Shown: positions 44,319 to 53,985, counted from the first letter of the stretch. The stretch: 64,000 nt of DNA from Planctomycetota bacterium (GCA_016712285.1 JADJRK010000001.1:434001-498000), one strand, 5' to 3'. Program-made: numbers and translations. Notes: generated from the sequence alone by a model not told the origin.

Positions 44319-46466
44319 ATGGCCGACAACGCGCAGGGAACCGAGAAGCTCGCCGCTTTGCGCGAGGCCCTGCGCCGCGCCGACACCGTGCTGGCATTTG
44401 CCCGCAAGGTGCTGGCCGATGGCGGCGAAGTCCCGCCCGGCTTGCTCGAGGACTTTGACGACGCGCGCCGCGAGGTCGAAAAGGACTTCGTCTTCTGTTA
44501 CAGCGCGCTCGACCACGAAGCCCAGAAGAGCTTCCGCAACTTCCTGCAGGTCACCAAGGGCATCAACCAGAAAAAGCTTGAGAAAAACCTGCCCAAGCTC
44601 TCACGTCGCACGCGCAGCCTGCTCAATCGCATCGTGATTTCCGAGGGTGCAAGCCCATCGGCGTCCGGCGACGTGGCTGTCGTGCGCTTCAACGACCACG
44701 ACCCGCCCCATGCACCGGCTGCCGTTGCGGCCCCACCAGCTCCATCCGCGTCATCGGCGCCATCATCAGCGACTTCGACTGCTACCGGTCGCAGCCTGCG
44801 CCGCGTGTTCGCCGCCGTGGTGCTGATCTCGGTGCTGGGCATGGTGGCGATCCTGGCGGCGTGGATGGCCGGCGCGTTCTCGTCGGCGGCGATTGAAGAC
44901 AACACGCCGGACATTGCGGCAAATGTAGCGCCCGCCAACCTGCCGGCAGGCAATGGTGTGCCTGATCTTCCGGTGGACCCCGACGCGCCTTTTGACGCGG
45001 TGGCCGCCGGGTACACGCACAATCCAACCGTGATGGTCCCCCTGTCCGGCACGAACCCGCTGGACGTCGCGCCGGGGGCCATGGTTCTGGACCAGTTGCC
45101 GGCCCTGCTGCTCGGCTTCGAAGAGCTCGTGCATACGATTGAGCCCGAGCGCCTGAGTCGCAAGCCGTCGGACACCCGCGCCGAGTGGGCGTCCTTTGCG
45201 CAGGGCGTGGTCACGGCTGAACCCAAGTGGCGCGACGAACGCAAGCCGCTGCTTGACGCCTTCGTCGCCCATCTGCGCACTGAGCTGCACCTGGCGCGCT
45301 ATCCGGCGGACAGCAACGCCAACGTGCTGCCCAGCGACGTGCTGTATTCGGCGGGTGCGTCGCAGTTGCCCCTGATCGTCACGGTGCAGGCATTGGCGCA
45401 GGGTTGCAGTTACGGCACGCTGCCCATTGCGCCCAACGGCCCGTCGCGGCCCGAGCTGGCGTTGCGGCTGCGCGACAAGGTCAGCACATGGAACGGTGAG
45501 TCCCTGGGGCTGCGCACCGGCAATCATTCCGTGCTCAAACCGCAGGAGGCGCTGCTTGAACTGGCGCTGCTGTTGCGCGCGACCATGAAAACGGAGCGCG
45601 GCCGCCTGCTGGCCGATGCCATGATCCTGCACCTGGCGCCATTGTTCACAGCCGAGATGGCGCAGGCCGCACTTGCCGATCTGGACCACTCCTGGCTGAC
45701 CGCGCCCGCTGCCGATGCTGACGACCGTGACAAACTCACGCATCGCATCAGCACGGCGCTGCAGCCGGCTGTATGCCGCGTTCTGACCGCGGAGAATCAA
45801 GCCGGCACGGTCAACGATGCCCTTAAGCTGTATCGCATTGCCAATACCGTCGGCGACACCGCGCACGCGCGCGCAGCCATGCTGTTGCTGGGCAAACGCG
45901 CCGAAAAAGGAGCAATGCTGGATGGCCAGCCGCTGGCCTATGCAGTCGCTGAGCTGCTTGCACAGATGAATCGCCCTGACGAAGCCGAGCAGTGGTACCG
46001 CCGCGCCCACGACGAGCACCCGGACGACCCGCGCGCCGCGTTGCGCCTTGCAGAACGCGTGAAAGACGAGCCGCGCTTTGCCTTGTTACGCGAGGCCTAT
46101 GCCCGGGGCGAACGCTCAGCGACGTTCATGCGCCAGCTTGCCCGCGCAGCGGCAGAACAAGGCGAAGGCCTGCTGACACTGGCAGTGCTGGACGAGCTGT
46201 GCGCCGGCAAAGAGTTCGATGCCCTTGACCTCGAGAACGCCGCGTTGCAATGCATCGCGCTGGAACATACCGAGTGGGCGCTCGAGAGGCTGGCCCGGCA
46301 TGCTGACCTGGTAGGCAGCGACGCGCGACTGCAACGCCTGGACCTGATCTGCGAACTATCGGTCAACGGGTTGAGCCCCCGGGCAAAAGAGCTGGCGGCG
46401 GCGTGGCGTACGCGCGGCCAGAAGGACCCGCAGGTAGAAAGCCTGCTGCAACGCTACGGCCGATAG
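44319..46466 (+). CDS. Unknown membrane-anchored helical-repeat protein
   Basis: The 715-aa protein starts after GGAG. Residues 1-110 are cytosolic and helical (LREALRRADTVLAFARKVLA). An Ala/Ser/Pro-rich linker leads to a single TM helix at about 167-190 (VVLISVLGMVAILAAWMAGA), then a long extracytoplasmic helical region. TPR-like features appear at about 540-600 (AVAELLAQMNRPDEAEQWYR, DDPRAALRLAERVKD). I recognise no family. It lies between purE and an ECF sigma factor gene. No anti-sigma zinc motif (HxxxCxxC) was seen, so I do not call it an anti-sigma factor. Confidence 0.7.
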   Translation: MADNAQGTEKLAALREALRRADTVLAFARKVLADGGEVPPGLLEDFDDARREVEKDFVFCYSALDHEAQKSFRNFLQVTKGINQKKLEKNLPKLSRRTRSLLNRIVISEGASPSASGDVAVVRFNDHDPPHAPAAVAAPPAPSASSAPSSATSTATGRSLRRVFAAVVLISVLGMVAILAAWMAGAFSSAAIEDNTPDIAANVAPANLPAGNGVPDLPVDPDAPFDAVAAGYTHNPTVMVPLSGTNPLDVAPGAMVLDQLPALLLGFEELVHTIEPERLSRKPSDTRAEWASFAQGVVTAEPKWRDERKPLLDAFVAHLRTELHLARYPADSNANVLPSDVLYSAGASQLPLIVTVQALAQGCSYGTLPIAPNGPSRPELALRLRDKVSTWNGESLGLRTGNHSVLKPQEALLELALLLRATMKTERGRLLADAMILHLAPLFTAEMAQAALADLDHSWLTAPAADADDRDKLTHRISTALQPAVCRVLTAENQAGTVNDALKLYRIANTVGDTAHARAAMLLLGKRAEKGAMLDGQPLAYAVAELLAQMNRPDEAEQWYRRAHDEHPDDPRAALRLAERVKDEPRFALLREAYARGERSATFMRQLARAAAEQGEGLLTLAVLDELCAGKEFDALDLENAALQCIALEHTEWALERLARHADLVGSDARLQRLDLICELSVNGLSPRAKELAAAWRTRGQKDPQVESLLQRYGR

Positions 46467-46580
46467 ACGAGCGAAAACAGGAAACAGGAGCCCTGAGCGC
46501 AAGCGACGGGTAGTCACTCGATAGCAGACAGGTACCCGCGGATCACACAACCCGGCACACCGACAGGCCCTGAAAACGGC

Positions 46581-47171
46581 ATGCCCCCCAAACCCTCCAA
46601 AATCATCGACCCCGACAGCGAGCTGATGAAGCGCGTCGCCAAAGGCGACGGCGAAGCTTTTCGCCTGCTGTTCGAGCGGCACCACCGGCTTGCCTACTCA
46701 GTGATTTACCGCCACATCGGCGTGCAAAGCGCAGCCGAAGACCTGGTGCAGGAAGCATTCCTGCGCGTGTACCGCAACGCCGCCAAGTGGGAACCAAGTG
46801 CCAAGTTCAGCACATGGCTTTACACCGTCGTGAGCAACCTGTGCCTGAACTACAAACGCGACAGGGCGCGCGACAAGTTGCGCCTGGTAAGCGGCAACGA
46901 AGAGGGCGGCAACCCGCTGGAGCAATTGGCTGCAACAGCAGAGACTGACATCGACGCGATGGACGCCGCCGAGCGCACCAGAATCATCCAGGCCGCCATC
47001 GCCGAGCTGCCCGAGAATCAACGCATGGCGCTGATTCTCAGCCGCTATGAGGACAAGAGCTACGAGGAAGTGGCGAAGATCATGGAGACCACAGTGGCAG
47101 CCGTAAAAAGCCTGACCTCAAGGGCCCGGGAGACCCTTCGCCAGAAACTCGCCCGGTTCATTGACGAGTAG
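46581..47171 (+). CDS. ECF-type RNA polymerase sigma-70 family factor
   Basis: This 196-aa sigma factor has region 2 (LMKRVAKGDGEAFRLLFERH through AAEDLVQEAFLRVYRNAAKW and FSTWLYTVVSNLCLNYKRDR, the -10 binding part). Region 4 is AELPENQRMALILSRYEDKS followed by YEEVAKIMETTVAAVKSL (helix-turn-helix for -35). There is no region 1 or 3, as expected of the RpoE/ECF group. No zinc-binding anti-sigma factor is adjacent. It may be co-regulated with the membrane protein upstream, separated by 114 bp. The target regulon is unknown. Confidence 0.93.
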   Translation: MPPKPSKIIDPDSELMKRVAKGDGEAFRLLFERHHRLAYSVIYRHIGVQSAAEDLVQEAFLRVYRNAAKWEPSAKFSTWLYTVVSNLCLNYKRDRARDKLRLVSGNEEGGNPLEQLAATAETDIDAMDAAERTRIIQAAIAELPENQRMALILSRYEDKSYEEVAKIMETTVAAVKSLTSRARETLRQKLARFIDE

Positions 47172-47193
47172 GGACCGCGAGTGCTCGCGCACA

Positions 47194-47213
47194 CCCGGTC
47201 CTGACGGACCGGG
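47194..47213. terminator. Intergenic hairpin between convergent genes
   Basis: CCCGGTCC (47194-47201) and GGACCGGG (47206-47213) form a perfect 8-bp stem with loop TGAC between the ECF sigma gene and the convergent NuoG-like gene. A smaller GCGAG-TG-CTCGC hairpin precedes it. There is no T-tract, so terminator function is tentative. Confidence 0.45.
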
Positions 47214-49022
47214 CTATACCAGCGTTGCGCCCTTGGACTGGATCAAGCTCAGGTGCGTGTGGCCATTGAACTGGGGCACCTCGGCGGCCAACTGGTTAAA
47301 CACGCTGGCCGGGCTCACGATCGTCTTCTTGCTCTTGACCGCGATCTCGCCGCTGCCTGCCAGCACCGGGATCGTGCTGCTGCCTTCCCAGCCGAGGCCC
47401 ACGGCGTCGGCTCGGAACGTGTCTTCGGTGCCGATGCCCAGTGGTGTGCCCTGGCTTGTCAGTTCGGTTTCGTCGGCGCGGGCGTCCTCGATCACGTACA
47501 GCAAATCTTGCAGAATCTCGACGCCGATGCGCCCTTCGCGCGGGTAACGCAGCGCTGACCGGAATGCCTGCAAACGCACGTCGCCGTTGACCCAGCTTCC
47601 GCCGGTTTCAACGTACGTGGTGCAGGCCAGCGTCACGTTGGCCAGTTCGCTCAGCAGGCTGCGCTGGAAATCGACCGCGACGATGTTGCGGACTTTCTCA
47701 GCCGCCAGCGCGCGCGTGACGGCTTCAAGCTGATCAATGCCATGGGGCAGACCAGCCCACACGAACACGTGCTCAACGCTGCCGGCTGCGCACGCGGCTG
47801 CAAACTGCTTGATGCTGGCTTCGGCATCGCTGATGCCCAGCAGAATGGCTGCGCCGGCGCGGTTGGCGTTGCCGTCGGCGGGCGCCTTGAAGCCCGGGAA
47901 ATCCAGCGGCTGTACGTCCGGCTCAGACAGCAGTGCGACATTGGTGATGCCAAGCCGCTCAATCAGCTTCTTGAACAGGAACAACTCTTCGTTGGTCATG
48001 TCCGCAGACGCCAATGCATAGGCCTTGGCGGGGTTCTCGCTTGCGGCTTTCAAACCCGATGCAGCCAATTCATAGCCCTTGTCCCACGACACGTGCCCGC
48101 CCTTGGTCAGCGGCAGGTCAATGCGTTTGGCGCTGTTGATCCACTTGTAATCAACGCGGCCGCGGTCGCACAGCCAGTAGCCGTTCACGTCAACGTTCTC
48201 GCGGCTCATCACGCGCGTAACTTCGCCCTTGAGGCTGTCCACGCGGTTGTTGCAGCCCTTGGCGCACAGGCCGCAGACGCCCGGCAACTCGTCGAGGTTC
48301 CAGACGCGGGCGGTGTACAGGAAGTCCCGGTTTTTCAGTGCACCCACCGGGCAGACTTCCACGGTGTTGATCGCGAGCGGGTTCTCAATCGGCTTGCCCG
48401 GGAAAATGTCGATGACGGTGCGGTCGCCGCGATTGACGAAGCAGAGTTCGCTGGTGCCGCTGATTTCGTCGGCGACGCGCACGCAGCGCGAACACTGGAT
48501 ACAACGCGTGCCCCAGATGGTGATCTTGTCGCCAAGCGGCTTGATGTGCGCCGACACTTTCTCGAAGTCGAACTTGCTGGCGGCGTGGCCGTGGTCGAAG
48601 GCGTAGTCCTGCAGGCTGCACTCGCCGGCTTTGTCGCACTCGGGGCAGTCGAGCGGATGGTTGATCAACTCAAGGTCCATGATGCCGGCGCGAACCTTGC
48701 GCACGTCATCCGTCTTGGTGAAGACTTCCAGGCCCTCCTGCACGACGTTAGTGCACGACGTGGTCATCATCTCCATGGGCACGATCTGGTCGCCGCGCTT
48801 GACCATCTGGCGGGTCTTGACGAAGCACATGCGGCAGTTGCCCGAGACGGTAAGGCCGGGGTGATAGCAGAAGTGCGGCACGTAGTGCTCGCCGCCCTCG
48901 TTCTGGTCGGGGTAGTCGCCGCTGGTTTCGGCGCCGTGTGTCAGGCACGCCATCAGCAGGTTGGTACCCTTGGGCACCTGGTACGCTTTGCCGTCAATCG
49001 TGATGTTGACCAGATCTGCCAT
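47214..49022 (-). CDS. nuoG: NADH-quinone oxidoreductase subunit G-like protein
   Basis: NuoG is the iron-sulfur electron-relay subunit of complex I. The 602-aa protein has a 2Fe-2S ferredoxin domain (HFCYHPGLTVSGNCRMC, later TTSC), the N5-type cluster (NHPLDCPECDKAGEC, with His ligand), an N4-type 4Fe-4S site (CIQCSRC and CPVGAL), and CGLCAKGC with a further Cys (WLCDRG) matching the N7/molybdopterin-domain cluster. The molybdopterin-like domain is shorter than in typical 700-900-aa NuoG. ATG 49022 starts the ferredoxin domain. No other nuo gene flanks it. A related hydrogenase or formate dehydrogenase Fe-S subunit is possible. Confidence 0.85.
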   Translation of the reverse strand: MADLVNITIDGKAYQVPKGTNLLMACLTHGAETSGDYPDQNEGGEHYVPHFCYHPGLTVSGNCRMCFVKTRQMVKRGDQIVPMEMMTTSCTNVVQEGLEVFTKTDDVRKVRAGIMDLELINHPLDCPECDKAGECSLQDYAFDHGHAASKFDFEKVSAHIKPLGDKITIWGTRCIQCSRCVRVADEISGTSELCFVNRGDRTVIDIFPGKPIENPLAINTVEVCPVGALKNRDFLYTARVWNLDELPGVCGLCAKGCNNRVDSLKGEVTRVMSRENVDVNGYWLCDRGRVDYKWINSAKRIDLPLTKGGHVSWDKGYELAASGLKAASENPAKAYALASADMTNEELFLFKKLIERLGITNVALLSEPDVQPLDFPGFKAPADGNANRAGAAILLGISDAEASIKQFAAACAAGSVEHVFVWAGLPHGIDQLEAVTRALAAEKVRNIVAVDFQRSLLSELANVTLACTTYVETGGSWVNGDVRLQAFRSALRYPREGRIGVEILQDLLYVIEDARADETELTSQGTPLGIGTEDTFRADAVGLGWEGSSTIPVLAGSGEIAVKSKKTIVSPASVFNQLAAEVPQFNGHTHLSLIQSKGATLV

Positions 49023-49163
49023 CGATAACCTCGCTCTGGGCAAGGTGTTTACCCGATTGCCCGTCACGCGACAAGGCGATTGGAAGACCTGTTGGCTAGG
49101 CGCCTGTGCCTATTTACGCAAATCCGCTTCTTACTCCCGCACGGGCCGACAAATCCGTACAAC

Positions 49164-52100
49164 ATGTTGCGGAGACTTACGTTGAGCGACACGGCACCTG
49201 CCAAGCCCAGCCGGTTTTTCCAGCTTGTGACCACGCGCCCCGTGGCTGTGCTTTGCGTTGTCGCCGCCTTCGTCGTGTTCGGCGGCGTCGCCTACGGCAA
49301 GCTCAAGACCACGCTGATGCCGAACCTGGAGTACCCGCAACTCACTATCCGCACCGGCTACCCAGCGGCGGCCCCCAGCGAAGTGGAAGAAAAAGTCTCG
49401 CAGCGCATCGAAGAGCGCCTGGGCAACGTGCCGGGGCTGCTTGACCGCTCGAGCATCAGCCGCGCCGAATCCAGCGACGTGCTGCTGAAGTTCGGGTGGG
49501 GCACCGACATGCTGGCGGCCACAGCCGACGTGCGCGACCGCCTTGACCGCATCGGCTTCGATGATGACGAGGTGCAGCGGCCGCAAATCCTGCGCTATGA
49601 CCCGGCGCAAGACCCGACCATGCGCCTGATGCTGTTCTCGACCGACCGTCGCACCGACCTGCTGGAGTTGCGCGCCTTTGCCGAGGACATCCTCAAGCCG
49701 GAGCTGAGCAAGATCGACGGCGTGGCTGCGGTGCGGGTGTCGGGCGGGCAAGAGCGCCAGATTCGCATCAGTCTCAGTGAAGCAAGGCTGAACCAGTACG
49801 GGCTTACGGCGGCGCAGGTGCAGGGGCGCATCCGGCAGGCGCGGGTGGACAGCAGCGCCGGTTTGATCGAGCTGGCGGGCCGCGACGTGATTCTGCGCGT
49901 AGTAAGCACGTACGAGTCGCTGGATGTGCTGAAAGACCTCGAGGTCGCCACCGGCGACCAGGGGCGCATCACGCTGAGCGACCTTGCCACCGAGATCGAC
50001 TACGTGCCGCGCGAGCGCGAGACGATCACCCGCTTCATCGGCGCCGAGACAGGCTATGAGGCGCGCGAAGGCGTGCTGCTGGAAGTGTTGAAAGAAGGCG
50101 ACGCGAACATTGTCGAGACCGCCAAGCGCGTGTGGATCGCGCTGTATGGCGAGTCCAAGTACAAGGAAATCCGCGACAAGCGCGGCGAAGTCGATGCCGA
50201 GGAAGCCAAGGGCGGCACGACGCAAGTGCAGCAGGGCGGCGGGCGCGGCGGCTTTCGGGGCGGTCGGCGCGGCGGCGGTTTCAGCGGTGGTGGCGGCTCG
50301 TTCTTCAGCGGCCAGCGCTCATTGATCGACCAGTTGCCGGAGGGCTTTGGCCTTCAAGTGATCAGCGACCAGAGCTATTTCATTGAAGACGCTGTCGAAG
50401 ACGTAACCGCCAGTGCCATCCTGGGCGCGTTTCTGGCGGTGATGGTGCTGTTTCTGTTTCTGCGCTCGGTCAAGGCCACGGTGCTCATCGCGGCGGCCAT
50501 TCCGCTCAGCATTGTCACGACGTTCATCCCGATGCAGTTGACCGACGTCTCGATGAACCTGATGTCGCTGGGCGGTCTTGCGCTCGGCATCGGCATGCTG
50601 GTCGACAACAGCGTCGTGGTCATCGAAAGCATTGCCCGCTGCCGCGAAGAGGGTGACCATCCGCTGCAGGCGGCGGTGCGCGGCATCAGTGAAGTCGGCG
50701 GCGCGATCCTGGCAAGCACGATGACGACGGTTGCGGTGTTCCTGCCGATCATCTTTGTCGAGGGCGTGGCCGGCCAGATTTTCCGCGACCTGAGCCTGAC
50801 CGTCGTGTTCAGCCTGCTGGCGTCGTTGATTGTCGCGCAGTTTGTGGTGCCGGCGATGTTCGGCTTAAGTTTTGGCGCAATCGGCCAGGGCGGCGCGTTC
50901 GCCACGTCGCGCAAGCTGTACGGCTACCCGCTGCGCACCGGCGAATCCAAGGGGTTGCGGCGCGGTGTGAAAATCGGCTTGCGCCTGTTCTATGTCGGCT
51001 CTGTCGTGCTGATGATCGCGGTGCCGCTTGGCATCCTGATTGCGTGGTTTGGCCCGGCTGGCAAAGAGTTCATGAGCGCGGGTGCCGAACGCACGCCAGA
51101 GCAGACGCAGGCCTTCGGGAGCGCACTCGCCCTTTGGGTGCTCGGGACAATCGCGGGGGTCGCGTCGCTGGTGCTGGTGGTCGATGCGATGGTCTGGGTC
51201 GCGCGCTACATCTTCAAGGGCCTCGCAGTCGTCTTCATGGTGATTTTCAAGCCGATCTCGCTGGCCTTTGAAGCGGTCTGGAAAGTCATTGATGCCACCT
51301 ACCCGCTGGTGCTGCGCGGCGCGATTGCGCAGCCGCTGCTGGTTGTGTTGGGCGTGATGGTCGCGGGCGGACTTGCTCTGGGCGTTGGCTCGTCGCTTGA
51401 AACCGAGCTGCTGCCCAAGTTCCAGCAGGACGAGCTGTACTTTGACATCGCGGCGCCCGATGGCACGCAGATCAATGATGCCGACATTGGCGCCAGCGGC
51501 GTCGCCATGGCGGCCTTCAAGGACGAGTTCTTCCGGGACCAGGTCTCGCGCGCCACGATTGAAGTCGGCGGCGAAGAACAGGCCGGCGACTCACGTCCCG
51601 TCGGCAGCCACCGCGCGCGCATGGTGGTCACGTTGAAACACGCCGCGGAAGCAGGCGATGTGTTGCCGGCGGTTCAGCAGACGCTGCGCGACAGCGCGGA
51701 TGACACAACACTGTTTCAGGAAAGCACTGAGTTCGGGGCGCCCGCGCTGGTCAAGCTCGACACCGGCCTGCAGATTGAAGTGCGCGGCGATGACTACGTC
51801 ACACTCGGCGAGGCAGCCGAACGCCTTGTGCGCGCCCTGCGCGCCATTGAGCTTGACGGCAAGCCGCTGCTCAAGGACGTGCGCAGCAGCCTGCAGGCGG
51901 GGCGGCCGCAGGTGCAGCTTTCGTATGACCGCGCGCAGTTGCAGCGCTATGGCCTCAGCGCCGATGGCGTCACCAGCGAGGTGCGCAACAAGATTGGCGG
52001 GGCGATCAGTACCACCTTCAGCAGCGGCGGCGAGGCGCTGGACGTTTTTGTCGAACTGGCCAAAGCCGACAAGAAGACGCTTGAGCAGGTGCGAGACCTT

Positions 52101-53036
52101 GAGGTTGCTCGCGGGGTGCGGCTGCGCAACGTGCTGGTCAACGACGGCGCCGACTTGCGCGTCACCGAGGGCCCAAGCGAAATCCGGCGCGTCGGCAACC
52201 AGCGTGCCGTGGTGGTGTTCGCCGAGCCGAACGGCGTGGCGCTGTCGCGCGCCGCGGGCGTCGTGCGCGACATGCTGGAGGGCGGCGGGGTCGACACCGG
52301 CAGCGCACAGGTTGCGTTTGCGGGCCAGGTCGAAGAGATGGAGAGCAGCATTTTCGGGCTGATCCTGGCGCTGCTGCTGGCGGTGTTCCTGGTGTACGTC
52401 GTGATGGCCGTGCAATTCGAAAGCCTGATCGACCCGCTGGTGATCATGGTTTCGGTGCCCTTTGCCGCAGCCGGCGTAGTGATTGCCCTGGGCGTATTCG
52501 GCCTGCCGGTCAGCGTGATGGTGCTGCTGGGCTGTATCGTGCTGGCGGGCATTGTCGTGAACAACGCGATCGTGCTGGTCAATTACGCCAACCAGCTTCG
52601 GGCGCGCGGACAGGGCGCCAAGGAAGCCGCCACCAACGCGGCGCGCATTCGCTTGCGGCCGATTGCGATTACCACGTTGACCACGCTGCTGGGCCTGCTG
52701 CCCATGACCGGGTGGCTTGACCCGTTCATGCCGGCGGCGCAAGCCCTGGCAGGCGTCGTTGATGGCGCAGTGGTGGGCATTGTCGAGGGCATCGGCCGAT
52801 CCGTGACAGCGCCAGCCGATTGGGCGCTGGTCGGCGGCTGGAAGTTCAGTTTTGTGCGCGGCCTTGAAATGCTTGCCGGCGGCGGCGAAGGCGCCGAGGT
52901 TCGCAAGCCGCTGGCAATCACGGTGATCGCGGGCCTGGCCAGCAGCACTGTGCTGACGCTGATCGTGATCCCCACATTGTGGGCATGGGTGAACATTCTG
53001 CAGGGGCGTATCAAGCTGCGGCGGCAGACGCCGTGA
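49164..53036 (+). CDS. RND-family efflux transporter (AcrB/HAE1-like), enlarged
   Basis: The 1290-aa inner-membrane transporter shows TM1 (VLCVVAAFVVFGGVAYGKL), the periplasmic porter start MPNLEYPQLTIRTGYPAAAP, GIGMLVDNSVVVIESIARCR (TM4 with the proton-relay Asp), FLPIIFVEGVAGQIFRDL, and a second half with MAVQFESLIDPLVIM and VVNNAIVLVNYANQL. Three insertions stand out. One is a Gly/Arg-rich segment (GGRGGFRGGRRGGGFSGGGG, about residues 355-380). The second is about 150 residues with extra hydrophobic helices between the two halves, and the third about 60 residues before the last helix. No periplasmic adaptor or TolC gene is nearby. Substrate unknown. Confidence 0.88.
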   Translation: MLRRLTLSDTAPAKPSRFFQLVTTRPVAVLCVVAAFVVFGGVAYGKLKTTLMPNLEYPQLTIRTGYPAAAPSEVEEKVSQRIEERLGNVPGLLDRSSISRAESSDVLLKFGWGTDMLAATADVRDRLDRIGFDDDEVQRPQILRYDPAQDPTMRLMLFSTDRRTDLLELRAFAEDILKPELSKIDGVAAVRVSGGQERQIRISLSEARLNQYGLTAAQVQGRIRQARVDSSAGLIELAGRDVILRVVSTYESLDVLKDLEVATGDQGRITLSDLATEIDYVPRERETITRFIGAETGYEAREGVLLEVLKEGDANIVETAKRVWIALYGESKYKEIRDKRGEVDAEEAKGGTTQVQQGGGRGGFRGGRRGGGFSGGGGSFFSGQRSLIDQLPEGFGLQVISDQSYFIEDAVEDVTASAILGAFLAVMVLFLFLRSVKATVLIAAAIPLSIVTTFIPMQLTDVSMNLMSLGGLALGIGMLVDNSVVVIESIARCREEGDHPLQAAVRGISEVGGAILASTMTTVAVFLPIIFVEGVAGQIFRDLSLTVVFSLLASLIVAQFVVPAMFGLSFGAIGQGGAFATSRKLYGYPLRTGESKGLRRGVKIGLRLFYVGSVVLMIAVPLGILIAWFGPAGKEFMSAGAERTPEQTQAFGSALALWVLGTIAGVASLVLVVDAMVWVARYIFKGLAVVFMVIFKPISLAFEAVWKVIDATYPLVLRGAIAQPLLVVLGVMVAGGLALGVGSSLETELLPKFQQDELYFDIAAPDGTQINDADIGASGVAMAAFKDEFFRDQVSRATIEVGGEEQAGDSRPVGSHRARMVVTLKHAAEAGDVLPAVQQTLRDSADDTTLFQESTEFGAPALVKLDTGLQIEVRGDDYVTLGEAAERLVRALRAIELDGKPLLKDVRSSLQAGRPQVQLSYDRAQLQRYGLSADGVTSEVRNKIGGAISTTFSSGGEALDVFVELAKADKKTLEQVRDLEVARGVRLRNVLVNDGADLRVTEGPSEIRRVGNQRAVVVFAEPNGVALSRAAGVVRDMLEGGGVDTGSAQVAFAGQVEEMESSIFGLILALLLAVFLVYVVMAVQFESLIDPLVIMVSVPFAAAGVVIALGVFGLPVSVMVLLGCIVLAGIVVNNAIVLVNYANQLRARGQGAKEAATNAARIRLRPIAITTLTTLLGLLPMTGWLDPFMPAAQALAGVVDGAVVGIVEGIGRSVTAPADWALVGGWKFSFVRGLEMLAGGGEGAEVRKPLAITVIAGLASSTVLTLIVIPTLWAWVNILQGRIKLRRQTP

Positions 53037-53533
53037 GAGACCGCGACGTGGAAGAATCGTCGTCAGATCCCGAACGCCTGGCCGAGCGCTACCTGGCTGC
53101 GGTCGAGGCATTCATCGGCGCGATGCGTCGCGTGCCCGGCGAACGCATGGACTGGCGCGAAAGCGACGAAACCTGGTCGGCCCGCGACGTGGCGTTCCAC
53201 GTGGCCGACATTGACCAGATGCTGGGCCTGCGACTGCGCCGCATCCTGGGCGAAGACAACCCTGAACTCGCGGGCGTCAACACCCGCGCCAGCGTGCAGC
53301 TGTACCGCCGCGCGCATCTCGACATCGGCCTGGCGATCGACGCGCTTTCCGCTACGGGGGCGCTGAACACGGCGCTGATCGAGTCGCTGACGCCGGAAAC
53401 GATGGCACGCAAAGGGCGTCACAGCGGCGGCCACATGATGTCAGCTGCGGACCTGGCGGCGTTCATGGCCATGCACATCGAAGCCCACGTGCGCCAGATC
53501 GGTCGCATCGTGGGCTCGACGAAGTCCAAGTAA
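53033..53533 (+). CDS. DinB-like four-helix metalloprotein
   Basis: The 166-aa protein starts with GTG 53033 in a GTGA overlap with the RND stop. It resembles DinB/YfiT-type four-helix-bundle proteins: an N-terminal helix, then WSARDVAFHVADIDQMLGLR with the first metal His, and a C-terminal AAFMAMHIEAHVRQIGRI with paired His. These families include damage-induced proteins and thiol-dependent transferases, but most are uncharacterised. Coupling to the RND exporter suggests co-expression only. Confidence 0.75.
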   Translation: MRDRDVEESSSDPERLAERYLAAVEAFIGAMRRVPGERMDWRESDETWSARDVAFHVADIDQMLGLRLRRILGEDNPELAGVNTRASVQLYRRAHLDIGLAIDALSATGALNTALIESLTPETMARKGRHSGGHMMSAADLAAFMAMHIEAHVRQIGRIVGSTKSK

Positions 53534-53541
53534 CTCCGTGG

Positions 53542-53985
53542 CTATCGGAAGGCGCCCGAGGCGCCGGCGAAAGCGATCAGCACCCCGTAAAATACCAGGA
53601 TCACGGCAACAAAGATCATGTTGATCATGCCGAGGTAGTATCCGGCCTTGGTCATGCCCTCGCCGCTGGGGTCCATGATGCCGGCCCGCATTTCAGCCAG
53701 GTCCGTCTTGGCCATGAAGAAGGCAATGATGCCGAAGATCGCGCAGACGGCCCAGGCACAGATGCCGAACGCCAGCAGCATGCCGCCGCGGTGGGGCTTG
53801 GCGTACGAGCGGTACGCCCCCTGCTGCGGGTACTGGCCCTGCACGCCGTAGGGCTGTTGCGGGTGCTGTTGCGGGTAGCCGCCCGGCTGTGCATAGCCGC
53901 CCTGCGGCTGCGCGCCGTACTGGCCCTGCTGTGGGTTTGGCCGGTACTGCGGGTTTCCGCCCGGCTGATAGTTTCCGCCGCTCAT
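53542..53985 (-). CDS. DUF4190-like membrane protein with Gln/Pro/Gly/Tyr-rich N-terminus
   Basis: The 147-aa protein has a disordered N-terminal 60 residues made of Gly, Gln, Pro and Tyr (QPGGYPQQHPQQPYG). Two TM helices follow (LLAFGICAWAVCAIFGIIAF and MIFVAVILVFYGVLIAF) separated by KTDLAEMRAGIMDPSGEGMT and KAGYYLG. The 'DL..M..G.....G....G...G' loop between two helices is the DUF4190-like arrangement. It is the last gene of the minus-strand atpD-atpC cluster and shares its N-terminal composition with three other proteins there. Function unknown. Confidence 0.65.
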   Translation of the reverse strand: MSGGNYQPGGNPQYRPNPQQGQYGAQPQGGYAQPGGYPQQHPQQPYGVQGQYPQQGAYRSYAKPHRGGMLLAFGICAWAVCAIFGIIAFFMAKTDLAEMRAGIMDPSGEGMTKAGYYLGMINMIFVAVILVFYGVLIAFAGASGAFR

